Assembly: GCA_036381255.1 (NCBI GenBank)
Contig: DASVDG010000106.1
Coordinates: 40,011 to 104,010, forward strand
Direction: 5' to 3'
From: CALBZE01 sp036381255
GTDB taxonomy: Bacteria; Gemmatimonadota; Gemmatimonadetes; Longimicrobiales; RSA9
DNA length: 64,000 bases
Positions 52,290-61,283 of the stretch are shown here, one piece after another (the first letter of the stretch is position 1; every line of letters starts with the position of its first letter). Under the pieces are notes generated by a model. That model was not told the DNA's origin, searched no databases, and saw only the letters and a list, made by a program, of their open reading frames with translations. The translations under genes were made by a program, and so were the position numbers.

Positions 52290-52625
52290 GCCGCGGCGAT
52301 CGCCGTGCCCCCACCCGCTGGCCGCGGCGCTGACCCCGCGTCGGACCGCAGCGCCGTATCGATCGAGCGGCTGACCGCGTCCCGGGGCGCCCGCGGCAGC
52401 GTCGTCGAGCCGCTGGCGCCGGATGCGCTGCCTGGGCAGCGCAACGTGCACGGGGTGCGGACGGGGCCCGCGGCGTGCGTGGGAACCACGGCCACGCGCG
52501 GGGTACCGAGGTTCTGACCGGGTGGGGGCAGGCGCTCGTCCGGCTGCGCGTGGCGCGCGGCGTGCGCGCGGTCGACGTCCCCGCGGGAGAGGTGCGCCGG
52601 CACGCGGATCGGGAGCGACGTCGCG
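52290..52625. other. Intergenic region upstream of yicC
   Basis: About 336 bp without a convincing gene on either strand; it ends at the yicC promoter. Confidence 0.5.
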
Positions 52626-52654
52626 TTGACCGGGCCCCCTGGCCACCGTACTTT
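52626..52654 (+). promoter_or_regulatory. Promoter of the yicC-gmk-rpoZ-coaBC-udg operon
   Basis: TTGACC (52626-52631), 17 nt, TACTTT (52649-52654), 22 nt before the yicC ATG. Confidence 0.6.
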
Positions 52655-52676
52655 ACGCCGGCTCAGCGGAGGCGCG

Positions 52677-53567
52677 ATGATTCGAAGCATGACGGGGTTC
52701 GGCACGGCGGAGCGTGAGACGCCTGCCGGCCGTCTTCGAGTAGAGATCAAGACCGTCAACCACGACACGTTCCGGGCCAGTCTCCGGCTGCCGTCCGCGC
52801 TCGAGATGGCGGAGGCGCAGATCCGGGAGTGGCTGCGCGCGCACGTGCAGCGAGGGCACGTGAGCTACGCGCTGCGGCTCGAGCCGGTCGAGGCCGTGGC
52901 CGGCGCGACGCTGCGGCTCGACGAGGCGCGCGTCCGGGAGTACCTCGGCCTGCTCGGCACGCTGAAGGAGCGCTTCGGTCTGCCGGGCGAGGTCGACGTG
53001 GCGATGCTGAGCCGGTACAGCGACATCATCCAGCGGCGCGAGGAGGATGACGAGGCAGCCCCAATCGCGCTCGACGACGTTCGCGCCGTCACGGAGGAGG
53101 CGGCGCGGGCGGTCGTCGGGATGCGGGAGGAGGAGGGGCGGCGGCTGGAAGCGGACCTGCGCGAGCGGCTGGAGGCGATCGAGGCGGCGCTCGCGGTCGT
53201 GGCGGAGCGGGCGCCGGCGCGGCTGGTCGAGGAGCGGGACCGTCTGCGCGCGGCGGTCGCGGAGCTGGCGGCCGGCGTCGGCGTCGACGAGGAGCGGCTG
53301 GCGCGGGAGGTCGCGTACCTGGCGGAGAAGTGGGACATCAGCGAGGAGCTGGTGCGGCTGCGGTCGCACATCGAGCTCTTCCGCGAGACGCTCGCACTGG
53401 ACGCGACGGAGCCGGTCGGCAAGCGGCTGCGCTTCGTGAGCCAGGAGATGCACCGCGAGGCGAACACGATCGGCTCGAAGGCGAACGACGTGACGATCCA
53501 GCACCGGGTGATCGCGATCAAGAACGAGATCGACCGACTGCGCGAGCAGATCGAGAACGTGGAGTGA
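52677..53567 (+). CDS. yicC: YicC family endoribonuclease
   Basis: 296 residues from ATG 52677 (GGAGG upstream). MIRSMTGFGTAE and VEIKTVNHDTFRASLRLP at the N-terminus are diagnostic, as are the C-terminal VGKRLRFVSQEMHREANTIGSKAND and IKNEIDRLREQIENVE. It precedes gmk, the conserved arrangement. YicC proteins are implicated in RNA decay and genome stability. Confidence 0.96.
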   Translation: MIRSMTGFGTAERETPAGRLRVEIKTVNHDTFRASLRLPSALEMAEAQIREWLRAHVQRGHVSYALRLEPVEAVAGATLRLDEARVREYLGLLGTLKERFGLPGEVDVAMLSRYSDIIQRREEDDEAAPIALDDVRAVTEEAARAVVGMREEEGRRLEADLRERLEAIEAALAVVAERAPARLVEERDRLRAAVAELAAGVGVDEERLAREVAYLAEKWDISEELVRLRSHIELFRETLALDATEPVGKRLRFVSQEMHREANTIGSKANDVTIQHRVIAIKNEIDRLREQIENVE

Positions 53568-53569
53568 GG

Positions 53570-54214
53570 GTGCTGGGTCGGTCGTTCCCGCTGGTGATCG
53601 CGGCGCCGAGCGGCGCCGGCAAGACGACGCTGGCCCGCGCGCTGGTCGACCGGCGCTCGGACGTCGTCTTCTCGATCTCCGCCACGACGCGCCCGCGCCG
53701 CGAGTACGAGGCGACGGGGAAGGACTATTTCTTCGTCGACGACGCGGAGTTCGACCGGATGATCGCGGCGGGCGAGCTGCTGGAGTGGGCGACGGTCCAC
53801 GGCCGGCGGTACGGCACGCCGCGCGAGGGGGTCACGCAGGGGCTCGAGCAGGGCCGCGTCGTCGTGCTCGACATCGACATCCAGGGCGCGAAGCAGGTGC
53901 GGGAGTTGTTCCCGGAGGCGGTGCTGGTCTTCATCCTGCCGCCGTCGGCCGGGGAGCTGGAGCGGCGCCTGGCGAAGCGCGGCAGCGAGGCACGCGAGGA
54001 GGTGAACCGCCGGCTGGCCGGCGCGCGCCGGGAGCTGCCGCTGGCGACGTCGTTCGATTATGTTGTGGTGAACGACGACTTCACGCGCGCGGTGAACGCG
54101 CTCGAATGCATCGTCACCGCGGAGCGGCATCGCCGCCCGCGCATGATCGATCTGGAACGCGAGCTCGGCCGTCTGGACGCCGAGCTGGGACGGATCCTCG
54201 ACAGGAGGGGTTGA
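53570..54214 (+). CDS. gmk: Guanylate kinase
   Basis: 214 residues from GTG 53570 (GGAG five nt upstream; GTG 53564 overlapping the yicC stop is the alternative). The P-loop is APSGAGKTTLARAL. FSISATTRPRREYEATGKDYFFVDDAEFDRM binds GMP. LLEWATVHGRRYGTPREGV and VLDIDIQGAKQVRELFPEAV complete the fold. It phosphorylates GMP to GDP and is followed by rpoZ without a gap. Confidence 0.96.
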   Translation: MLGRSFPLVIAAPSGAGKTTLARALVDRRSDVVFSISATTRPRREYEATGKDYFFVDDAEFDRMIAAGELLEWATVHGRRYGTPREGVTQGLEQGRVVVLDIDIQGAKQVRELFPEAVLVFILPPSAGELERRLAKRGSEAREEVNRRLAGARRELPLATSFDYVVVNDDFTRAVNALECIVTAERHRRPRMIDLERELGRLDAELGRILDRRG

Positions 54215-54430
54215 ATGCAGGTTTTCACGCCTGGATCCGTGGCGAAGCACGCGGGGAGCAAGTACCTCGGAGTGCTGGTCGCCGCGCGGTACGCCCGGGA
54301 GCTGAACGCGCTGCCCCGGGAGGCCGTACCCGCGGGACTCGAGAAGAAGCTGACGACGCGGGCGGCCGAGGCGCTGACCGCGGGGAACATCGAGTTCCGG
54401 CTGATCAAGCGGCGCAAGAAGTCGCTCTAG
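54215..54430 (+). CDS. rpoZ: RNA polymerase omega subunit
   Basis: 71 residues, AGGAGG before the ATG. SKYLGVLVAARYARELN and KKLTTRAAEALTAGNIEFRLI correspond to the two conserved omega helices that wrap the beta' C-terminus. The yicC-gmk-rpoZ-coaBC order is common in bacteria. Confidence 0.9.
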   Translation: MQVFTPGSVAKHAGSKYLGVLVAARYARELNALPREAVPAGLEKKLTTRAAEALTAGNIEFRLIKRRKKSL

Positions 54431-54437
54431 CCGCGCC

Positions 54438-55670
54438 ATGGCCGAGGCGTTGGCGCCGCGGCGTCCGTGGAAGGGGCGCCGGGTCGTGCTCGGGGTCACG
54501 GGCGGGATCGCCGCGTACAAGGCGGCGCAGCTCGCGCGTGACCTGACGCAGCTCGGCGCCACGGTCGACGTGGTGCTCACGCGCTCGGCCCACGCGTTCG
54601 TAGGCCCTATCACGTTCGAGGCGCTGACCGGCCGCCCGGTGCTGGACGACATCCTGGCGCCCGGCCACGCGCTCGAGCACATCCGGCTGGCCCGCGGGGC
54701 GGACGTCGTCTGCGTCGCGCCGGCGACCGCCGACCTGCTTGCCCGTGCGGCGCACGGCCGCTCGGACGATCTCCTCACCGCGATCCTCCTCGCCACGCGC
54801 GCGCCGGTGCTGCTGTGCCCGGCGATGAACGACCGGATGTGGGACCACCCGCAGACGCAGGCGAACGCCCGGCACGTCCACGACGCGCTCGGCTACGAGA
54901 TCGTCGGCCCGGCCACGGGCCCGCTCGCCTTCGGCGAGGGCGCGGGGGCGGGGCGGATGGAGGAGCCGGGCGTGATCGTCGAGCACATTGGCCGGGCGTT
55001 GGAAGGCGCGTCGCCGTTCCGCGGGCGGACGGTCGTGGTGACGGCCGGGCCGACGCGCGAGGCGGTGGACCCGGTGCGCGTGCTGACGAACCGGTCGTCC
55101 GGGCGCATGGGCTTCGCGCTGGCGCAGGCGGCGTGGCGGCGCGGCGCGGACGTGGTCCTGGTCGCCGGCCCGACGAGCGTGGCGCCGCCGCCGGGGCCGC
55201 GACTCCGGCGGGTGGAAACGGCGGAGGAGATGCTCGCCGCAGTGCGCGAGGCGCTGCCGGGCGCGGACGCGCTGGTCATGGCCGCGGCCGTCGCCGATTT
55301 CCGGCCGGCGCGGCCGGCGGGCGAGAAGATCAAGAAGGAGCAGGCGCCGGACGTGATCGCGCTGGAGCCGGCGCCCGACATCCTGCGCACGACGCGCGAT
55401 GCGCGGCCGGAGGGGATGGTCGTCGTCGGCTTCGCGCTCGAGACGGAGCGGGCGCGCGAGCACGCGCGGCGCAAGCTGGAGTCGAAGGGGCTGGACCTGG
55501 TCGTGCTGAACGAGGCCGGCGCGCCCGGCGCGGGCTTCGAAGTCGAGACGAACCGGGTCGTGCTACTGGACGTGGGGGGCGGGGAGGAGGCGTTGCCGCT
55601 GATGTCGAAGGACGACGTCGCCGAGGCGATCCTGGACCGCGTCGCGCCGCTGCTCGGGCGGCGGCCATGA
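54438..55670 (+). CDS. coaBC: Bifunctional phosphopantothenoylcysteine decarboxylase / PPC synthetase
   Basis: 410 residues. The N-terminal flavoprotein CoaC has VVLGVTGGIAAYKAAQLARDL, VAPATADLLARAAHGRSDDLLT and the PXMNXXMW motif (CPAMNDRMW). The C-terminal CoaB has VVVTAGPTREAVDPVRVLTNRSSGRMG and GEKIKKEQAPDVIAL. It makes 4'-phosphopantetheine for CoA synthesis. Confidence 0.96.
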   Translation: MAEALAPRRPWKGRRVVLGVTGGIAAYKAAQLARDLTQLGATVDVVLTRSAHAFVGPITFEALTGRPVLDDILAPGHALEHIRLARGADVVCVAPATADLLARAAHGRSDDLLTAILLATRAPVLLCPAMNDRMWDHPQTQANARHVHDALGYEIVGPATGPLAFGEGAGAGRMEEPGVIVEHIGRALEGASPFRGRTVVVTAGPTREAVDPVRVLTNRSSGRMGFALAQAAWRRGADVVLVAGPTSVAPPPGPRLRRVETAEEMLAAVREALPGADALVMAAAVADFRPARPAGEKIKKEQAPDVIALEPAPDILRTTRDARPEGMVVVGFALETERAREHARRKLESKGLDLVVLNEAGAPGAGFEVETNRVVLLDVGGGEEALPLMSKDDVAEAILDRVAPLLGRRP

Positions 55671-56428
55671 GCGTCGACCGCCGGCTCCTGGCCCGATACC
55701 TCCGCCAGCGCCGCGAGCTCGGCGAGCGCGAGGTGTTCCTCGACAGACTGACGGCGGAGGAGGCGGTTGCGGCGCTGCGCACGGCGCGTGCGGTCCCGGC
55801 CGTGGCACCCTCGGATGCGGCGCCGAGCACAACCGGCACCGGGCCGAGGGCCGCGGGCAGTGCCGCCGAAGGCCTCCGCATCCTCGGCGCCGAGGCCGCG
55901 ACGTGCACGCGCTGTCGGCTGCACGAAGGGCGGAATTCGGTCGTCTTCGGCGTCGGCGACCCGGAGGCGGAGCTGGTCGTGGTCGGCGAGGCGCCGGGCT
56001 TCGAAGAGGACCGGACCGGCCTGCCGTTCGTCGGCCCGGCCGGCAAGCTGCTCGACCTGATGCTGCTCAGCATCGGCTTCCCGCGCGAGTCCGTCTACAT
56101 CTGCAACGTGCTGAAGTGCCGGCCGCCGAACAACCGCGACCCGCAGCGCGACGAGGTCGAGGCGTGCTCGGCGTACCTGCGCCGGCAGCTCGACCTGATC
56201 GCGCCGCGTGCGCTGCTCGCGGTCGGCAAGTTCGCGGCGCAGACGCTGACCGGCAGCGACGTCAGCATCGGCCGGCTGCGGGGCCGGGTTCACGAGTACC
56301 GCGGCACGCCGCTCGTCGCGACGTACCACCCCGCCTTCCTGCTGCGCAGCCGGCAGTGGACGCGGGCCGCGTGGCAGGACCTCCAGCTCCTGCGCGAGGT
56401 CCTGGACACGTCGGCGACGAGCGCGTAG
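55667..56428 (+). CDS. udg: Uracil-DNA glycosylase, family 4 (4Fe-4S)
   Basis: 253 residues from ATG 55667 (ATGA overlap with coaBC). The N-terminal 70 residues are variable and Ala-rich. Then come cluster Cys in CTRCRLHEGR, motif A VVGEAPGFEEDRTGLPFVGPAGKLLD, CNVLKCRPPNNRDP with further cluster Cys, LLAVGKFAAQTL and the DNA-reading loop ATYHPAFLLR. It removes uracil from deaminated DNA. Family 4 enzymes are common in thermophiles but also occur widely in GC-rich mesophiles. Confidence 0.94.
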   Translation: MSVDRRLLARYLRQRRELGEREVFLDRLTAEEAVAALRTARAVPAVAPSDAAPSTTGTGPRAAGSAAEGLRILGAEAATCTRCRLHEGRNSVVFGVGDPEAELVVVGEAPGFEEDRTGLPFVGPAGKLLDLMLLSIGFPRESVYICNVLKCRPPNNRDPQRDEVEACSAYLRRQLDLIAPRALLAVGKFAAQTLTGSDVSIGRLRGRVHEYRGTPLVATYHPAFLLRSRQWTRAAWQDLQLLREVLDTSATSA

Positions 56429-56729
56429 CGCCGCGACGCGGCGCCGCGGTCTTCGCGGGCTCCTTCCTTCGTGGAGGCACGGCCCGGCGTCCGCGACCCC
56501 CAGGCGACGGATCCACCGCTCCGCTGCGGCGTTTGCCCGGGCTTGACGCGCGTGGGGCACGGGCACACCTTCCCCCGATCCGAGCCGACGCCCGGGGGCG
56601 AAGCCATCGCCGCGGCGGCCCGTACCCCGCCGCGGGGGCGCGAGGCGCGCGCGTTCGGCGCGGGCGGGCGAGCCGCGCGACGCCCTCGTTCCGCAGTGAT
56701 CCCACGACAACGATGATGCTGAGGACCCG
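56429..56729. other. Intergenic region before dnaB
   Basis: About 300 bp, very GC-rich; the open frames seen are low-complexity artefacts. GAGGA (ribosome-binding site) precedes the dnaB ATG. Confidence 0.5.
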
Positions 56730-58130
56730 ATGAGCAGGCGAGACCCCCGCGAGCCGGGTGGCGTGGCGACGATGCCCGCCGCCGATCGCCAGCCGCCGTA
56801 CGCGCCGGAGGCGGAGATCTCCGTCCTCGGGGGGATGCTCATCGACGGGGACGCGGTGTCGAAGGCGATCGAGATTGTCGACGACTCGATGTTCTACCGC
56901 GAGGCGAACCGCCGCGTCTTCCGGGCGATGGCGCGCCTGTTCCAGCAGGGCCAGGTCGTCGACCCGGTCACTGTCAGCGAGGAGCTGAAGAAGACCGACG
57001 AGCTGGATGCGGTCGGCGGGATGGCGTACCTCGCCGAGTTGCTGGACGCGGTGCCGACGGCGGCGAACATCGAGTACCACGCGCGGATCGTGCGCGAGCG
57101 CGCGCTGCTGCGGCGGCTGATCGAGGCGTCGTCGCAGATCATCCGGGACTCGTACGAGATCGGCGACCGCACGGTCGAGCAGGTGCTGGACGAGGCGGAG
57201 CAGCGGATCTTCCACGTCGCGCAGTCGCACGAGCGCGAGGGGTTCGTCTGGATCAAGAAGATCCTGTACCCGACGTTCGAGCGGATCGAGCAGCTCCAGG
57301 CGGCGAAGGGCGGGATCACCGGCGTGCCGAGCGGGTTCCACGACCTGGACGAGATGACCGGCGGCTTCCAGGCCGGGGACCTGGTGATCCTCGCGGCGCG
57401 GCCGAGCATGGGGAAGACGTCGATCGTGGTCGGGATGGCGCTGCACGCCGCGATCGCGCAGCAGACGCCGGTCGCGATCTTCTCGCTCGAGATGTCGAAG
57501 GAGCAGATCGTCCAGCGGATGCTGTGCCACGAGGGGATCGTCGACCTCGGCCGGCTGCTGCGCGGCCGGCTCTCGGACGACGACTACGTGCGGCTCGCGC
57601 AGGCGGCGGCGCACCTGAACACGGCGCCGATCTGGATCGACGACACCGGCGCGCTCAGCGTGATGGAGATGCGCGCGAAGGCGCGTCGCCTGAAAGCGGA
57701 CCAGCCGAACCTGGGGCTGATCATCCTCGACTACATCCAGCTCATGGGCGGCAGCGGCGGGAACGCGGAGAACCGGCAGCAGGAGGTCAGCCAGATCAGC
57801 CGCGGGATCAAGACGCTGGCGAAGGAGCTGGGCGTGCCGATCATCGCGCTGTCGCAGCTCTCGCGCGCGCCGGAGCAGCGGACGGACCACCGGCCGCAGC
57901 TCTCGGATCTACGCGAATCCGGCGCCCTCGAGCAGGACGCGGACCTGGTCATGTTCCTCTACCGCCCCGAGCGCTACATGACGCCGCAGGAGGCGGAGGA
58001 GAAGGGCGTCGTCGGGACGTCGGAGCTGATCATCGCGAAGCAGCGCAACGGCCCCACGGGGATCGTCGAGCTGTTCTTCCGCAAGGAGAGCACGCGGTTC
58101 GAGAATTTCACGGCGCGGGAGGAGGGGTGA
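56730..58130 (+). CDS. dnaB: Replicative DNA helicase DnaB
   Basis: 466 residues. The N-terminal helical domain has PPYAPEAEISVLGGMLID and FYREANRRVFRAMARLF. The RecA core has ITGVPSGFHDLDEMTGGFQAGDLVILAARPSMGKTSIVVG (Walker A), FSLEMSKEQIVQRML, LGLIILDYIQLMGG (Walker B) and LSQLSRAPEQR with the arginine finger LRESGALEQDADLVMFLYR. No intein. It is followed by the heptamer repeat block. Confidence 0.97.
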   Translation: MSRRDPREPGGVATMPAADRQPPYAPEAEISVLGGMLIDGDAVSKAIEIVDDSMFYREANRRVFRAMARLFQQGQVVDPVTVSEELKKTDELDAVGGMAYLAELLDAVPTAANIEYHARIVRERALLRRLIEASSQIIRDSYEIGDRTVEQVLDEAEQRIFHVAQSHEREGFVWIKKILYPTFERIEQLQAAKGGITGVPSGFHDLDEMTGGFQAGDLVILAARPSMGKTSIVVGMALHAAIAQQTPVAIFSLEMSKEQIVQRMLCHEGIVDLGRLLRGRLSDDDYVRLAQAAAHLNTAPIWIDDTGALSVMEMRAKARRLKADQPNLGLIILDYIQLMGGSGGNAENRQQEVSQISRGIKTLAKELGVPIIALSQLSRAPEQRTDHRPQLSDLRESGALEQDADLVMFLYRPERYMTPQEAEEKGVVGTSELIIAKQRNGPTGIVELFFRKESTRFENFTAREEG

Positions 58131-58374
58131 GTTAGTGGTCAGTTGTCAGTTGTCAGGATTCAGGGGTCAGGATTCAGGGGTCAGGATTCAGGGGTCAGGA
58201 TTCAGGGGTCAGTGGTTAGGGCCATGGGAAACACATCGCCGAATGCCGGCTGCCGAACACTGAATGCCGAATGCTGAATGCCGACTGCTGAATGCTGAAT
58301 GCTGAATGCCAGATGCTGGCTGCGGAATGCTGACTACTGACCACTGACCACTGACCACTGACTACCGACCACTG
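58131..58374. repeat. Heptanucleotide tandem repeat block with inverted arms
   Basis: Almost the whole dnaB-radA gap is built of 7-mers. The left arm (58134-58219) has GTGGTCA, GTTGTCA and an alternating GGATTCA/GGGGTCA series four times. The right arm (about 58238-58374) has GCCGAAT, GCTGAAT repeats, then ACTGACC repeats. Left-arm GTGGTCAGT is complementary to right-arm ACTGACCAC, so the transcript can fold into a long imperfect hairpin. The composition (TCAG-rich, less GC) differs sharply from the neighbours. Confidence 0.9.
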
Positions 58375-58414
58375 CCGTCCGTAACCGCCGCCGCCCTGCG
58401 GGGTACAGCACCCT

Positions 58415-59809
58415 ATGCCAAAGGTCAAAACACGCTTCTACTGCACCGAGTGCGGGAACGAGGCGCCGCGGTGGGCGGGGCAGTGTCCGGCGTGCCAGGC
58501 GTGGAACACGATGGTCGAGGAGCCGACGGCGCGGAGGCGCGGTGGGGGCTCGAGGTCGTCCGGCGCCGCGGCGCGTGCCATCGGCGGCGGCACGGCGCCG
58601 GCGCGGCTGGCGGAGGTCGAGGGCGGCGACACGGCGCGGTGGCGGACCGGGCTGGACGAGTTCGACTTCGTGCTCGGCGGCGGCGTGGTGCCGGGCTCGC
58701 TCGTGCTGGTCGGCGGCGAGCCGGGGATCGGCAAGAGCACGCTGCTGCTCCAGGTCGCGGCGCGGCTCGAGGCGGCGAAGCGGTCGACGCTGTACGTCTC
58801 GGGCGAGGAGTCGGCGGCGCAGGTGCGGCTGCGGGCGGACCGCCTCGGCGCCGGCGCGGGCGACGTCCTGTTCCTCGGCGAGACGGAGCTCGACGCGATC
58901 CTCGCCCGCGCCGACGACGCGAAGCCGGACGCGCTGTTCGTCGACTCGATCCAGACGGTCTTCACGCCGGAGCTGGAGGGCGCGCCCGGGAACGTGAGCC
59001 AGGTGCGGGAGTGCGCGGCGCGGCTGCAGCGGTACGCGAAGGAGCGCGGCGCCGCGGTGTTCCTGGTCGGCCACGTCACGAAGGGCGGCACCGTTGCGGG
59101 CCCGAAGACGCTCGAGCACATCGTCGACACGGTCCTCTACTTCGAGGGCACGGGCAGCCTGGACCACCGGGTGCTGCGCGCGAACAAGAACCGCTTCGGC
59201 GGCGTGGACGAGATCGGCGTGTTCCGGATGACGCAGGCGGGGCTCGCGCCGGTCGAGAACCCGTCGGAGCTGTTCCTGCGCGAGCGGACGCTCGGCGTGA
59301 GCGGCGCCGCGGTCGTGGCGACGATCGAGGGGACGCGCCCGCTCCTGGTCGAGGTCCAGGCGCTGTGCACGAAAGCGAGCTACGGCGCGCCGCAGCGCGT
59401 GAGCACGGGGTTCGACCGCCAGCGTCTCGCGCTGCTGCTGGCCGTGCTCGAGAAGCGCGCGGGGATCGGCTTCGGCCAGCTCGATGTCTTCCTGAACGTG
59501 GTCGGCGGGGTGCGGCTGGTCGAGACGGCGGGCGACCTCGCGCTCGCCGCCGCGCTCGCGTCGAGCGTCTTCGACCGCGAGGTCCCGGGCGATGCGGTGT
59601 TCATCGGCGAGGTCGGGTTGGGCGGCGAGCTGCGGGCGGTCGGTCAGGTCGAGCGGCGGCTCGCGGAGGCGGCGCGGATGGGATTCGGCCGCGCCTACCT
59701 GCCGCGCCGCGCGGTGCCGGCCGGCTGGAACAAGAGCGGCGACAAAGGCCGGCTCGAGCTGGTGCCGGTCGATACGGTGGGGGAGCTGATGGAGCGGCTG
59801 TTCCGGTGA
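58415..59809 (+). CDS. radA: DNA repair protein RadA
   Basis: 464 residues. The N-terminal zinc finger is FYCTECGNEAPRWAGQCPACQAWNTM. Walker A is GGEPGIGKSTLLLQVA. The VSGEESAAQVRLRADRL and KNRFGGVDEIGVF (KNRFG motif) segments follow. A C-terminal Lon-protease-like domain has GELRAVGQVERRLAEAARMGF. It is a branch-migration helicase in recombination. Its stop overlaps the ispD GTG. Confidence 0.97.
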   Translation: MPKVKTRFYCTECGNEAPRWAGQCPACQAWNTMVEEPTARRRGGGSRSSGAAARAIGGGTAPARLAEVEGGDTARWRTGLDEFDFVLGGGVVPGSLVLVGGEPGIGKSTLLLQVAARLEAAKRSTLYVSGEESAAQVRLRADRLGAGAGDVLFLGETELDAILARADDAKPDALFVDSIQTVFTPELEGAPGNVSQVRECAARLQRYAKERGAAVFLVGHVTKGGTVAGPKTLEHIVDTVLYFEGTGSLDHRVLRANKNRFGGVDEIGVFRMTQAGLAPVENPSELFLRERTLGVSGAAVVATIEGTRPLLVEVQALCTKASYGAPQRVSTGFDRQRLALLLAVLEKRAGIGFGQLDVFLNVVGGVRLVETAGDLALAAALASSVFDREVPGDAVFIGEVGLGGELRAVGQVERRLAEAARMGFGRAYLPRRAVPAGWNKSGDKGRLELVPVDTVGELMERLFR

Positions 59810-60642
59810 GCGGGGGAGTCGAGGGCGGCGCCCGATCGCCGCGGCCGGACGGACCGCGCGTCCGCGGCGGCGCCGGTGCACCGGGCGGAGCGCCCGGCGG
59901 GCCGAACGCCGGGGGCGTCCAGGCCGGCCCTGTGCCCGCCGATGCCGCCGCGCTCCGTGCCGCCGTGGTCATCGCCGCGGGCGGGGCGGGGCGGCGGATG
60001 GGCGGCGTGCGCAAGCAGTACGCGGAGCTGCTCGGCGAGCCGGTCCTGCTGCATTCGCTGCGGCCGTTCCTCGCGCATCCGTCCGTGGTCTGTGCCGTGG
60101 TCGCGCTGCCGGCGGAGGACGCGGCGGACCCGCCGGACTGGCTCTCGGGACTCGATGAGCGGATCGTGCTCGTGGCCGGCGGCGCGGAGCGCGGCGAGTC
60201 GGTGCACCGGGGGCTCGAGGCGGTGCCGGAGTCCGTGGACGTCGTGCTCGTTCACGACGCGGCGCGGCCGCTCGTGTCCCGGGCGGTGATCGACCGCGCG
60301 CTCGCGGCCGCGGCGGGCGGCGTCGGCGCGGTCGTCGGCGTTCCGGTGACCGATACGTTGAAGGAAGTCGACGCGGAGGAGCGGATCGTGGGGACGCCGG
60401 ACCGGTCCACGTTGCGGGCTGCGCAGACGCCGCAGGCGTTTCCGCGCGCGATGCTGCTGGACGCGTACCGCCGCGCCGCGCGCGAGGGCGTCGCCGCGAC
60501 GGACGACGCGGCGCTGGTCGAGCGGTACGGCGGCACGGTCGTCGTGGTCGAGGGCGCGCCGGAGAACATCAAGGTCACGCGGCCGATCGACCTCGTCATC
60601 GCCGAGGCGCTGATGCGTTCGCGCGCGGCGGCGGGCCCGTGA
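59806..60642 (+). CDS. ispD: 2-C-methyl-D-erythritol 4-phosphate cytidylyltransferase
   Basis: 278 residues from GTG 59806 (overlap with radA stop). GTG 59932 would give 236 residues, closer to the family's usual length, because the first 42 are low-complexity Gly/Pro/Arg. AAVVIAAGGAGRRMGGVRKQYAELLG (nucleotide loop), VLVHDAARPLVSR, TPQAFPRAMLLDAY, ATDDAALVERYGG and ENIKVTRPIDL are the IspD motifs. Non-mevalonate isoprenoid pathway. Confidence 0.94.
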   Translation: MSGGVEGGARSPRPDGPRVRGGAGAPGGAPGGPNAGGVQAGPVPADAAALRAAVVIAAGGAGRRMGGVRKQYAELLGEPVLLHSLRPFLAHPSVVCAVVALPAEDAADPPDWLSGLDERIVLVAGGAERGESVHRGLEAVPESVDVVLVHDAARPLVSRAVIDRALAAAAGGVGAVVGVPVTDTLKEVDAEERIVGTPDRSTLRAAQTPQAFPRAMLLDAYRRAAREGVAATDDAALVERYGGTVVVVEGAPENIKVTRPIDLVIAEALMRSRAAAGP

Positions 60643-61283
60643 GGCGGCTGCCGTTCCGCGACGCGGCGGACTACGACCGGGCGGCGCCGCGCGTGGCGGA
60701 GCACCTGGCGGAGGGCGGGCTGATCGCCTGCCCGACGGAGACCGTCTACGGCTTCGGCTGCGCGCTCGAGGACGGTGCGCTCGAGCGACTGGCGCGGCTG
60801 AAGGGGCGGGAAGCGGTCAGGCCGTTCCTGCTGCTCGTCCTAGACCCGGAGCAGGCGGACGGGTTGGAATGGACCGGCGACGCGCGGCGCCTCGCGGGTG
60901 CGTTCTGGCCGGGGCCGCTGACGCTCGCGTTGCGGGCGAAGCGCGCGTACCCGCGGCGCGTGGTGGGCGCGGCCGGGACCGTGGCGGTGCGAGCGACGCC
61001 GCACCCCGGCGTTCGCGCGATCCTCGACGCGCTCGGCGAGCCGATCACGTCGACGAGCGTGAACCTGCCGGGCGAGCCGCCGGCGGACGACGTGGAACGC
61101 GTCGTGCGCGTGGCCGAGGCGGCCGGCGCGGGGGATGAGCTCTGGGTGCTCGACGGAGGCCGGCTGCCGGCGTCGCCTCCGTCGACGATCGTAGACTGCA
61201 GCGGCACGCCGCCACGCGTGCTGCGACGCGGGGCCGTCCCGACGGACGCGCTGCGTGGCGTAGTGGACGGGATCCATGACTGA
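60639..61283 (+). CDS. Threonylcarbamoyl-AMP synthase (Sua5/YciO/YrdC)
   Basis: 214 residues from GTG 60639, overlapping the ispD stop. LAEGGLIACPTETVYGFGC, RLKGREAVRPFLLLV, AFWPGPLTLALRAKR, VAVRATPHPGVRAIL, ITSTSVNLPGEPP and PSTIVDCSGTPPRVLRRGAV are typical. It makes the precursor of tRNA t6A. Short (YrdC-type) form. Confidence 0.94.
   Translation: MRRLPFRDAADYDRAAPRVAEHLAEGGLIACPTETVYGFGCALEDGALERLARLKGREAVRPFLLLVLDPEQADGLEWTGDARRLAGAFWPGPLTLALRAKRAYPRRVVGAAGTVAVRATPHPGVRAILDALGEPITSTSVNLPGEPPADDVERVVRVAEAAGAGDELWVLDGGRLPASPPSTIVDCSGTPPRVLRRGAVPTDALRGVVDGIHD

Noticed and set aside
56471..56716. 81-codon ORF before dnaB
   Set aside because: Low-complexity Arg/Ala/Pro sequence, no ribosome-binding site, no domain.
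58131..58374. CRISPR array
   Set aside because: Period is 7 bp with no spacers of 30 bp and no cas genes nearby.
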